A stretch of 64,000 nt of DNA from Echinarachnius parma (lineage: Eukaryota; Echinodermata; Echinoidea; Clypeasteroida; Echinarachniidae), in contig JBAMJV010003958.1 of the NCBI GenBank assembly GCA_037951105.1, positions 62,001-126,000 of the forward strand, written 5' to 3'. Below, in pieces: positions 1 to 8,767 of this stretch. The position numbers were made by a program, and so were the translations under genes. The notes beneath the pieces are model-generated. The model was not told the origin of the DNA. It did not search any database and saw nothing but the letters and a program-made list of their open reading frames with translations. Every line of letters starts with the position of its first letter. The stretch's first letter is position 1.

Positions 1-51
1 CACAGGTGAAGGGTAAGTCCCAACACAAAGGTCGCTGTCACGTCGCCGCAC

Positions 52-2151
52 TTACAAATCGTACAGGCGACGGGCGTTCTCCGAGGCGCTGACGATAAGA
101 GCGTCCAATGGAACCTGTCTGATCCGGGCCACGGCGTCCGCAACCTCCCCCAGGTACGCGGGGGTGTTGGTGAGGTTGCGTCCCCCGGGTCGGAGATGCG
201 GCGAATCAGACTCTAGAAGTAGTCGGTCGCTGGGCACTCGGCGGAGTCCTGCCTGCTGGATCTTATCGAACCGGACCGCCAGACCGGTAAAACCGAAATG
301 GCAATGAGGGAAAACCTCTAACCAGCGGTCCACTTGCTCTGAGGTCGTGGTGCAGCAGTGCAGGTGCAGCCTCTGATGGCGACTGCAGCGCTCGCGCAAG
401 ACATCCCGGCACTCGTGGTGCACTCGAATGCCAGGGGAGTCGTCCTTTTCACCCCTCAGGTGGAGGACCAAGACATGGCCGGGCCGTCCTTGTCCCACGA
501 CTCGCTTGAGGAGCCAGCGCTGGAAGGGCCATGTTTTGTGACTTACTGAAAAGTCGAGACCGACTTCACTGATGGCCGTGACCCTCGGGTCATGGATCAG
601 CCTCAGGAAGTGGTCCCAAACTCCCGGCGTCACGCGGTTGGCCTTCTTGGGGTGAATCCCCACAGCGACCCCCCAGCAACGATCTGGTGGCAGGTACACG
701 TGATCGAAGTCTTCAGGGTCACAATAGTTTATGACCCCTCCGACAACCGTCACATGTACCCGCGGAGAGCGTCCTGGGGTGGCCTGAAGGCAGGTGTTAA
801 AATCCTTCTCTTCCATCTTGTTCGATAGCCTGTCAAAATGGAAGTGGCTGTCGACGATCCGGTACCTGGGCTTGGAGTGAGTTCCAGGGTGGAGTGCGGG
901 CACCGGAACACTGGGCCCGATGGACTTTTCACTCCCAGGACCGGACGGGGGGGAGAGCACACGTTGCTGGACAACCGGCTGCTCCGGGGCTGGTGTGCGC
1001 TTCCCTGCCTCTCCATGGCTTGGAGGGGGTTCCTGCAGGATCCCTGCATGCCCCTGGGCCATGAAGAGTGCCCGCTGGGCCTCCGTCAACTCGTTGAACA
1101 TGAAGCCCAGGGTTCTCCAATGGATCAGCTCTGCAGGGCTGGTCAGGGGCTCCAAACTGAATGGGAGTTTATAATCCCATTTAGCATACCTGGCCAGCGC
1201 TTGCATCTCGTCGGCGAGATCCCGGGTGACTGGTGATGACAGGTCTCCAGTCCAGCACCCGTTAACGTGGTGCACCAGGTCCATTAGGGACCTCCCTTCC
1301 CCGAGGATGGTTCGGGCCAGGAACTCCAGCCCTCTCACCCTGAGGGGGAGGAACAGGTTCCGGTGCGGCACGGCTCCCAAGGGAAACCGGTAGCACTCCG
1401 GGAGGTGGGTGGAGACATGGCGCTTTAGTTTACAAAATCGCCCACCACACCCCTGAATCGGGCATCGCTGCGCTGAGCGCTTCCGCCTCTTCAAAGGCTC
1501 ACTTTCGGAGGCCATGCTGCTGGCAGCCGACAGCCTCCTTTTGGAACCGCGTGTGTTCGAGGACGGTAGTACTTCGCTCTTCACCCTCTGACCGGCTGCC
1601 GGAGCCGGCGGGTGTCCCGGGTCTCGGGCAGGACCAGGCCCCGCGGGTTCCAGCCCCCTGCCATTCGACCCATCCGTCGCTGCGCAACGCGTGACCTCCG
1701 GGCCACTAGCAGGCTGCTCGGACCTGAAAAAGGGAAGGTTCGTCCACATCCACGAGGGTGGGAAGACCTTCGGCCCGACCACCTGCATCGCCGCGACCCA
1801 TCGGCCGTCGCCCACGGACTTGGCCAGTTGGTACTGCAGGATCGCGAGCTCCCGCAGCACTTCCTGACCAAGCGGGCCCGCGGGTTCCGCGAGACTAACT
1901 AAAAACTTTGGGGCGAACTGGCAACCTTTCCGAGTACCTGCCCGGATTTTATGGGCAGGGTCGCTTAAATCGGCAAGATCCGCCGCCCACGCACCATCCT
2001 TCCTTCGGTGCGTCATTTCACCTAATGCACAAAAACCAAAAAAACACAAATTCATTACCTTTTTCCCCTCATCAAAAAAATAAATAAATAAAGGGGTAGG
2101 GCTTCTCCCATTATCTTTCGTTTCTATACAACAAACCCAGGGCCCGTCCAA
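52..2151 (-). CDS. TatD-family nuclease with N-terminal zinc-finger module (TATDN2-like)
   Basis: This single open frame could encode 699 residues. The C-terminal part, from about residue 430, is a TatD-type metal-dependent hydrolase: DSHFHFD supplies the HxH pair, SEVGLDF the bridging Glu, LVLHLRG and LHLHCC two further His, and LLLESDSPHL the final Asp. TatD enzymes are Mg-dependent DNases, and TATDN2 is the long animal member. Around residues 230-250 a Cys/His cluster (CPIQGCGGRFCKLKRHVSTH) follows a basic KRRKR stretch, suggesting nucleic-acid binding and nuclear entry. The first 45 or so residues come from AT-rich, low-complexity DNA, so translation more likely starts at the Met near 2016. 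The gene lies 467 bases downstream of a Gypsy pol frame in the same direction, where such elements may carry a third frame. It could belong to that element or be a separate multicopy host gene. The nuclease family is clear; membership in the element is inference. Confidence 0.75.
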   Translation of the reverse strand: MDGPWVCCIETKDNGRSPTPLFIYFFDEGKKVMNLCFFGFCALGEMTHRRKDGAWAADLADLSDPAHKIRAGTRKGCQFAPKFLVSLAEPAGPLGQEVLRELAILQYQLAKSVGDGRWVAAMQVVGPKVFPPSWMWTNLPFFRSEQPASGPEVTRCAATDGSNGRGLEPAGPGPARDPGHPPAPAAGQRVKSEVLPSSNTRGSKRRLSAASSMASESEPLKRRKRSAQRCPIQGCGGRFCKLKRHVSTHLPECYRFPLGAVPHRNLFLPLRVRGLEFLARTILGEGRSLMDLVHHVNGCWTGDLSSPVTRDLADEMQALARYAKWDYKLPFSLEPLTSPAELIHWRTLGFMFNELTEAQRALFMAQGHAGILQEPPPSHGEAGKRTPAPEQPVVQQRVLSPPSGPGSEKSIGPSVPVPALHPGTHSKPRYRIVDSHFHFDRLSNKMEEKDFNTCLQATPGRSPRVHVTVVGGVINYCDPEDFDHVYLPPDRCWGVAVGIHPKKANRVTPGVWDHFLRLIHDPRVTAISEVGLDFSVSHKTWPFQRWLLKRVVGQGRPGHVLVLHLRGEKDDSPGIRVHHECRDVLRERCSRHQRLHLHCCTTTSEQVDRWLEVFPHCHFGFTGLAVRFDKIQQAGLRRVPSDRLLLESDSPHLRPGGRNLTNTPAYLGEVADAVARIRQVPLDALIVSASENARRLYDL

Positions 2152-2618
2152 TCAACAAAAACCCACAGGGAGACTTATCCCCAATACCCATAAACAAATG
2201 GAATCAAATTTTCATTCCTCTTCTTAACCTTCCATTATGTATATATAATATAAATATACATTTTCCTTTTTAGTCCATTAACCACCTTTATCCCCTGTAA
2301 GAGTGTAAATAAACTAATAATTTTTATTTTCCTTCACTTTACACTCTTGAGGGTTCATGGACAAAACAATTCTTTTTTTTTTTTTTCCAATTAAATAAAA
2401 AATACTTTTCACTCTTCTCGAGTGTAAATACCCAATTAAGTCAATCGCTCATCTTTATACGCGACCCAATAACCATTCTAAATCAATAAACTTTATTCAT
2501 CCCCACGTACAGCGTAATACGCGAGGCCTCTAATCGCAAATAACTACACAATATAAAATTACTTTATGCCCGTCTGCGCAATATATAAGGGGCATATACT
2601 TCTTAACTAATGCGAGTC
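2152..2618. other. AT-rich spacer between pol and the TatD frame
   Basis: No gene is visible. The + strand here is rich in A, C and T and poor in G. The motif AAGAGTGTAAATAAA pairs with TTTACACTCTTG about 50 bases away, and a third, related GAGTGTAAATA lies near 2420. The stretch could hold the end of the pol transcript and a promoter for the TatD frame. No LTR repeat was recognised. Confidence 0.5.
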
Positions 2619-5600
2619 CTATATGCCCTCTCTCGCGATACATATGGGGCACTTATACTTCATTGTCGGTGACGTGTCATCATCGGTCATACGCACGCAA
2701 CGTCCATGAAACCATTCATCACAGAAGTCACATGCGATCATGAACTTTCCATCGTTGGGTCGTCGGCACAGACAGAAGATCTCAGACGGATCCTCCTCCT
2801 GCCGCTTCGTTAGCCAACTCGGAAGTTCCTTATCGGTGCACTTCTTCAAGCGGTCATGGTTAACGGTTACCATCTTGCGGTAGAACTCTACCCGGTATAA
2901 GTATGGCGATTTCCGTTCCCGTATGAGGGCCGGGCCCGTCCATGGAGGGCTTAATTTCCTACTCTTGCCCTTGATAGTAGCCGTGTCCCTTACGTATACA
3001 AGGTCTCCCGTCTGGAATTGCTGCACATGAAGCTTAACATCGTAATCTCGCTTCTGACGTTTTTGAGTAGACTTCAGCGTGTTCCGAGCGGCTTCATGAG
3101 CATCTGTGAGGGCTTTCCGGAGCCTCTCACAATACTCCTCTGGACTGGGAGTGGGACCTTTCGGTAAGGGGTACATAAGGTCGGCTGGTTGGCAGACCTC
3201 GCGACCTAGCATTAACCGGTTAGGTGTAAAACCGGTACTACGGTTGACGGTGCAACGCAGGGCCCCTGCGATCTGAGGCAGAAACTCGTCCCAGCGATGT
3301 TGCGTCTGTCCAATGTAGCAGCGAACCGCGTCCATGAGTGTCCTATTGAACCTTTCGACTTGCCCGTTAGCCGAAGGCCTATATGGGGTAGTCCGTGCTT
3401 TATGGATCTGCAGCATCTTGCAGAGACTTGTGAACAGCCTACTCTCAAAATTTCTACCCTGATCAGTAAAGATCTGCAAAGGATATCCAAATCGACTAAA
3501 AAATTCACTTACGGCTGCGTGTGCCGTGGTCTCCGCCTTTTGGGATGGTAACGGAACACATTCTACCCACTTGGTGAATTGGTCCACCATCATGAGGATG
3601 TGTTCATTACCCTTGGCAGTCTTTGGTAGAGGGCCCATGAAATCAAGATGTACGCGTTCCATTGGTGCGCCTGCGTGGTACATCCTCATGGGGCATCGCC
3701 CATAGCGGTGTGACTTCTTGTTCGTGTTGCAGGTGGCACATGACCGGATGTACTGCTTGATGTCCTTTGACATTCCGTACCAGTAGTACCGGTGTTTGAT
3801 CTTCAGGAGGGTTCGTTCTCGGCCCGCATGGCCCGCTGAAGGCGGATCATGGTTCAGTCGAATCACTTCCTCCTGTAGGGTCATTGGCACAAGCAAAACA
3901 TCGCGGTCGTCAATTCGCTGATAGATGATGTCCTGGTCGATATGGAATAATGCTCGGTTTATCCAGAGATATTTCTCCGCTGGACTCCACAGCATTATCA
4001 CATCTTCGGTGGGCTCGGTGCTTGACGTGAGCCAGTCCCTCAGAGGGGTTAGCTGGCCATCCTTGCGTTGTTCCGCGCTGATCCGTTGTCTCTCTGGTGC
4101 GGAGGGTCCACCTTGAGTAGACGTCAGTGGCACTTGATTGACCCTTGCCTCGGAGCAAGGATCCAGGTCACCTCCCGTCAAGTCAAGGTGGGTGAAGTGA
4201 CAATTCACTTCCCCTGCCGTTGGTTTTGCATGTCGCTGCACGAGAGGGACAACATCGTCGACTTGATTAGTGAATGAATCCCATCGCCGATGTGCGCGTT
4301 GGCAGTAATGGCAGCCCTTACACGGCAGGTCCTCCAGGCGGAATCCAAGGCGATATTCCTCGCATCCATCTGGAGAGTCGTCCACTAGGGGTATTCGTGA
4401 AAGAGCATCGGCGTTGCCATGCTTCTTTCCGGCCCTATACTCAATACGCATATCGTACTGGCTCAGTTCCTCCATCCATCTCGCAAGCTGACCCTGTGGA
4501 TACTTGAAATTTAGCAGCCAAGTTAGACTGCTGTGGTCAGTGCGGACGATGAAGGGCTTCCCCAGTAGATAGTGCCGGTATTGGCGTGTGAACCTAACGA
4601 CTGCTAGTAATTCCTGCCGCGTAACACAATACCGTCGCTGCTCCGGTGACAAGGCAATACTGCCGTAAGACACTACCCTCTCCTCCCCATCCTGAACCTG
4701 AAGTAATTCTGCACCAATGGCCAGGCCAGATGCGTCGGTATCCAGGATGAAGCGATCGTCGGTATTGGGGAGTGTCAGCACCGGAGCTGTTGTGAGAAGC
4801 TGCTTGATTTGTTCGAAGGCGTCCTGTTGCTCTGGTCCCCACTGGAATGCATGCTTGCCAGTCAGGCTGTACAAAGGCACAGCCACCTCAGCATAGTTCT
4901 TGATAAACATTCGGTGGTAATTTACCAGGCCCAGGAACTGCTCGACGTGCTTGGTAGTGGTGGGTACGGGCCATTCGTGCACCGCTTTCACGTGTTCATC
5001 GCGTAGGCTTACTTGGTTGTTCCCTACCTCACGGCCTAGGAATTCAACCCGTCGCCGGAAAAGCACACACTTCTTGGGTTTAAGCTTTAACTTAAACTCG
5101 GCGAAGCGCTGGAAGACGCAACGTAAATTGGCCACATGATCGTCGAAGTCTCGGCCAAGTACTATGACGTCATCCAGGAATGCGAGGACTATATTCCACG
5201 TGAAGCCTCTTAGAATCAAGTCCATTACGCGAGAAAACGTAGCAGGGGCATTGCAAAGCCCGAAGCCCATACGAACGAATTCATATAACCCGTAACGAGT
5301 AATGAATGCTGTTTTGTGTCGATCTTGCTCGTCCACCCTGACCTGCCAATATGCTGAATTAGCATCTAGTTTTGAAAACCACTGATGTCCGGCCACGGTG
5401 TCCAAGCACTCCTCTATATTCGGTAGAGGATATACATCCTTACGGGTCACTGAATTAAGTCCACGATAATCGATGCACCATCGGACGGTTCCATCTCGCT
5501 TCCTAATCAACACAGGGGCTGAAGCCCACTCGGAGTGGGATGGTGTAATTACTCCAGCCTTCTGCATCTTATCGAGATGTGCTTTCTCCTCGCTAGCAAA

Positions 5601-7352
5601 ACTAACGGGGGTCCGGCGCATCTTAAGCTTGATGGGGGCCGCGCTCCCGGTGTCTATTTTATGCTCAATCTTAGTGAATTCACCCAAGTCAAACTCGTTA
5701 TTGGCAAATACTTCTTGAAACTCCCCCAATATCTGCTGGAGCTCTTGTTGTTCGTTTGACTCAAGCGACTCACTGGATCTCTGCAACAGGTCCTGAAGAT
5801 GGTCGGGTACCTGTGTTGTATCATTCTGTAGTTCCTCCGCAGGCGTTGAATCAGTCAGATCGAAAACTTCACTGACTTCATCTACTTCCTGTGCCTGCCC
5901 TAACAATGTGTCAGGAGGCAGACAGACGCTCTTGTCGGTGGAATTCACTAACAGAATGCTAGCATGTTGTCCGGATCGGTGAACTGATCGGGGGGATAAA
6001 ACCTCCAATTCAGCCGATGGCTCAAATATAAAGGTGCCGATACGTTGATCGATAACCCCCGTGATCCGTTTAGCCATGTTTGGGGGGACTATTGTCCGCT
6101 TCCGCACATAGACCTTGGATACGGTAGGGGTACGGCCCTCGTATGGCCTTGCAGAGTTGTTGGAATTGTCAGGATCCGCCGTCCTAGGGGTGGGGTCTTC
6201 GGTATGATCCAAATTAGAGTGTATCTCACTAAAGCACAATTCTTGAGTTGCCCTATGAGAACCAAATGCCATGGGGAATGTTTCCTCGCCCATCACCAGC
6301 TTGGAATCTGGGATATGGATGTTCATGGCATGACGGCGAAGGAAATCAATCCCCAAAAGCATTTCGTCCTCAATGGGAGCCACGTAGACCGTTTCAACAA
6401 ATTGAAATTTACCTAATTGAATATACACTGGGCCCACTATCATGGCTTGCATGCGCATATCGCGGCCGGCTGTATTCAGTGACACCTTTCTTATTATAGG
6501 TGGAACCGGTTGGAGTTGTTCATACACCTTATCCGAGATAATTGTCACTTCGGCTGCAGTATCTATGATAGCATCGATTTGAATGTCTGCTATCTGCATG
6601 GGCACGCTAAACATTGAGCATGATCGTAGTCTACGTATTGTAATATCCTCCTCGATTGCAGGAATATCATCCAGGGACTCCTGAGTATTCTGGTCGTTCG
6701 TGAGAACCAGTTCCGGGGGAATGTGGTTCGATGTGAGTGGCTCTATGTTAATGGGTGGTGGATCCAATCCTATCTCGCCCACCAGTGACTCTAATCCGGG
6801 TTGCGTTTCTGACTCGCTCACTACCGCATAAGTGGCCACTGACTCGGATCTGGGATCAGCAGCAACTGAACCCAATCCTGCTTCGATGACCACTGAGTTG
6901 GAAGCTGGCTCATCCCCAACGGAATCCCATCCTGTTTCACTGTGAGAAGATTCGGATATGGATACCGCATCACTAGTGTCCACATTCATGCTTGCAGGTG
7001 TACTATTACTGGAATTAATGTCCGAATTGAGGGCGGGGTTTCCCCTGCTGGCTGGTGACGTAACGTGGTGGGTGCTGTCGTCCTCCTGGGATATGCCCCC
7101 CTCTGTGAGTCTACCCACGTACTCCGCTAACGAATTTACAACCGTGTTTATAGCCTCACGCGAGAGTTCTAAACTAATCGTGGGGGAATCATCAAAGTAT
7201 TCAGTGTCCGATACCCTTACATCCGTTCCCTCTAGTTCTCGGCCTGTGGAGACGTGGGCCGGGGATTGGCCTCCTCCTCCGACCCATTGGGGTTTTCCGC
7301 ATCTGTATCTACAAAGGAAATGTTTTTCTGATTTCTGCGGGGTTCTGGACAT
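2619..7352 (-). CDS. pol: Gypsy pol polyprotein with C-terminal PHD finger
   Basis: The frame encodes 1577 residues. An acidic, low-complexity N-terminal part of about 230 residues is followed by an aspartic-protease segment (IDAIIDTAAEVTIISD), a reverse transcriptase (GTVRWCIDYRGLN, SKLDANSAYWQ, AFLDDVIVLG), an RNase H domain (FILDTDASG, TDHSSLTWLL) and an integrase with an HHCC zinc site (HAGRERTLL, CATC) and DDE core (VHLDFMGPL, FTDQGRNFES, ANGQVERFNRTL). A GPY/F-like segment (PPWTGPALIRERKSPYLYRV) comes next. The last 60 residues form a PHD finger with a full C4HC3 ligand set (FCLC, CDFCDEWFHGRC, CPIC). PHD fingers usually read histone H3 tails, so the domain may steer integration. The overlap with gag fits the frame change this family uses between gag and pol. 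Confidence 0.92.
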   Translation of the reverse strand: MSRTPQKSEKHFLCRYRCGKPQWVGGGGQSPAHVSTGRELEGTDVRVSDTEYFDDSPTISLELSREAINTVVNSLAEYVGRLTEGGISQEDDSTHHVTSPASRGNPALNSDINSSNSTPASMNVDTSDAVSISESSHSETGWDSVGDEPASNSVVIEAGLGSVAADPRSESVATYAVVSESETQPGLESLVGEIGLDPPPINIEPLTSNHIPPELVLTNDQNTQESLDDIPAIEEDITIRRLRSCSMFSVPMQIADIQIDAIIDTAAEVTIISDKVYEQLQPVPPIIRKVSLNTAGRDMRMQAMIVGPVYIQLGKFQFVETVYVAPIEDEMLLGIDFLRRHAMNIHIPDSKLVMGEETFPMAFGSHRATQELCFSEIHSNLDHTEDPTPRTADPDNSNNSARPYEGRTPTVSKVYVRKRTIVPPNMAKRITGVIDQRIGTFIFEPSAELEVLSPRSVHRSGQHASILLVNSTDKSVCLPPDTLLGQAQEVDEVSEVFDLTDSTPAEELQNDTTQVPDHLQDLLQRSSESLESNEQQELQQILGEFQEVFANNEFDLGEFTKIEHKIDTGSAAPIKLKMRRTPVSFASEEKAHLDKMQKAGVITPSHSEWASAPVLIRKRDGTVRWCIDYRGLNSVTRKDVYPLPNIEECLDTVAGHQWFSKLDANSAYWQVRVDEQDRHKTAFITRYGLYEFVRMGFGLCNAPATFSRVMDLILRGFTWNIVLAFLDDVIVLGRDFDDHVANLRCVFQRFAEFKLKLKPKKCVLFRRRVEFLGREVGNNQVSLRDEHVKAVHEWPVPTTTKHVEQFLGLVNYHRMFIKNYAEVAVPLYSLTGKHAFQWGPEQQDAFEQIKQLLTTAPVLTLPNTDDRFILDTDASGLAIGAELLQVQDGEERVVSYGSIALSPEQRRYCVTRQELLAVVRFTRQYRHYLLGKPFIVRTDHSSLTWLLNFKYPQGQLARWMEELSQYDMRIEYRAGKKHGNADALSRIPLVDDSPDGCEEYRLGFRLEDLPCKGCHYCQRAHRRWDSFTNQVDDVVPLVQRHAKPTAGEVNCHFTHLDLTGGDLDPCSEARVNQVPLTSTQGGPSAPERQRISAEQRKDGQLTPLRDWLTSSTEPTEDVIMLWSPAEKYLWINRALFHIDQDIIYQRIDDRDVLLVPMTLQEEVIRLNHDPPSAGHAGRERTLLKIKHRYYWYGMSKDIKQYIRSCATCNTNKKSHRYGRCPMRMYHAGAPMERVHLDFMGPLPKTAKGNEHILMMVDQFTKWVECVPLPSQKAETTAHAAVSEFFSRFGYPLQIFTDQGRNFESRLFTSLCKMLQIHKARTTPYRPSANGQVERFNRTLMDAVRCYIGQTQHRWDEFLPQIAGALRCTVNRSTGFTPNRLMLGREVCQPADLMYPLPKGPTPSPEEYCERLRKALTDAHEAARNTLKSTQKRQKRDYDVKLHVQQFQTGDLVYVRDTATIKGKSRKLSPPWTGPALIRERKSPYLYRVEFYRKMVTVNHDRLKKCTDKELPSWLTKRQEEDPSEIFCLCRRPNDGKFMIACDFCDEWFHGRCVRMTDDDTSPTMKYKCPICIAREGI

Positions 7353-8767
7353 TCACGTGAAAAATGTCCAAGCTTCCCACAGTTGAAACAACCTCGGTTC
7401 TGGTAAGAAAACCTTGGTGTATCGCGATTGGTGTCTCGTGGGGCCATTTTAGTCATAGCCGTGGTCAGGTCTGCCAAAACGCGATTCATGGTGTTGAGTT
7501 TGGCTTCTATGGCACTGACCCTAGCGTCCATCGTAGGTGGTCGAGCTGGCGGTCGAGCGGGTGGGAGCGGTTGCTCCGGGGTGTGGACCTGCGAAGCAGT
7601 CACCTCCCAGGGAGACATCTCGTTGGTGTCCAAAGTGCTCTGCTTAATGTCCCGCCTCACTCGCCCATATACAGCCTTGTGTGAGTGCTGGTACCACTGT
7701 ACCATATTTAGAGCATGTTCAATTCCTGATGGCTGCCTGTTCAGTGCGTGTAATCCCGCCTCTCGGTCCATACACCCCGCGCAAAACCGCATGACCATCT
7801 GCCGTTGTACGTGACCTTGAGGTAGGCCAGGGAAGGCATCCATAGCAAGGTCGTTGACTCGGTTGGCCCAATCCCTGATGGACTCCTGGGCACTCTGCCG
7901 TGCGCAGGAAAACTCAAGCTGGATTGCTTCGGGCAAATCCCGACTGCCGAAACGCAAATCCATGCGATGCACCAGCTCCAAGAAGTTCAAATGTGGCTCA
8001 CGGTCCATTAACAGACTGTAGTAGTCCGCTGCCTTGGCTTCTAAACACCAGCATAGTTGGAGTCGCTTTTCCTCCGCGGTCCACCCTTGATGCGTTGCAA
8101 AGGCAGAGAATTTGACGAAAAATGTCTTCCAATTACCTTTGCCATCGAAGGTCACGGATCGAGGTAACTGGGATCTGCCCGGGGCAGGTTGGTGTAATCT
8201 TGAATGCGTTGCCGGGCGTGAAGTCATTTCCCAGGGTAAACCGGCAGAACTTGCAATGTATTGCTGGAAATCGGTGCGTTGATTAGCCGTTGGCGCAGGT
8301 GTGGATGCAGCCGTTCTCCTACTGGAGGTGGCAGGAACTCCTGGGTCTTCGCGTCGAGGATAATACTCGTGATCGTACAGACTTGGAGCTCTCGCTGCTG
8401 CCTCATTCCGGCGCCTAGCGGATGCTTGTCCAGTGGACATCTGTCCTGGTGGTGTAACCGGGGGCAACGTCAGTCCAGGTGGGAGAGGAATGTTTGACTG
8501 TGCCGGAGTCAATACCATGTCCTCCTCTTCCCGCGAACGGTCCTGCAGATCCAATAGATTCACGTATTGTCTAAGTTCAGGGATCTGTCGGAAGGATTCT
8601 ATAGCTGACGCAGGTCCATCCTTGTTGCGAACGTCGATGATAAGTCCTGCCATGGTGGCTGGGATTCCTACATCCACCAGGTCGTTGAACACACATGTAT
8701 CCAGTATAACTCGTGCCATTCTGGACATAGATCGCTGTCTCCAGTTCAAATAATTTATTAAAATCAA
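7232..8767 (-). CDS. gag: Gypsy gag polyprotein
   Basis: The frame encodes 511 residues. The centre (about residues 200-350) carries a Gypsy-type capsid segment with FDGKGNWKTFFVKFSAF and a helical region ending in QWYQHSHKAVYG. A CCHC zinc knuckle (CFNCGKLGHFSREC) near residue 465 would bind the element's RNA. The N-terminal part, around residues 90-190, is rich in Pro, Arg and Ala and looks disordered. The frame overlaps the start of pol by about 120 bases. Two Met codons (residues 1 and 14) are possible starts. Length and domain order are normal for a Ty3/Gypsy Gag. Confidence 0.88.
   Translation of the reverse strand: MILINYLNWRQRSMSRMARVILDTCVFNDLVDVGIPATMAGLIIDVRNKDGPASAIESFRQIPELRQYVNLLDLQDRSREEEDMVLTPAQSNIPLPPGLTLPPVTPPGQMSTGQASARRRNEAAARAPSLYDHEYYPRREDPGVPATSSRRTAASTPAPTANQRTDFQQYIASSAGLPWEMTSRPATHSRLHQPAPGRSQLPRSVTFDGKGNWKTFFVKFSAFATHQGWTAEEKRLQLCWCLEAKAADYYSLLMDREPHLNFLELVHRMDLRFGSRDLPEAIQLEFSCARQSAQESIRDWANRVNDLAMDAFPGLPQGHVQRQMVMRFCAGCMDREAGLHALNRQPSGIEHALNMVQWYQHSHKAVYGRVRRDIKQSTLDTNEMSPWEVTASQVHTPEQPLPPARPPARPPTMDARVSAIEAKLNTMNRVLADLTTAMTKMAPRDTNRDTPRFSYQNRGCFNCGKLGHFSRECPEPRRNQKNISFVDTDAENPNGSEEEANPRPTSPQAEN

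Larger units (their letters stand above)
2619..8767 (-). mobile_element. Ty3/Gypsy-type LTR retrotransposon, coding part
   Basis: Gag and pol reading frames follow one another on the - strand and overlap in different frames, an arrangement common in Ty3/Gypsy elements. The pol order protease, reverse transcriptase, RNase H, integrase is diagnostic for Ty3/Gypsy rather than Ty1/Copia. Both frames are long and open, so the copy looks whole in its coding part and probably young. I could not identify a pair of LTRs: the 3' one may lie beyond the left edge of the window if the TatD frame is part of the element, and the 5' one may lie somewhere in 8.8-12.8 kb. True element ends are therefore unknown. 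Confidence 0.9.
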
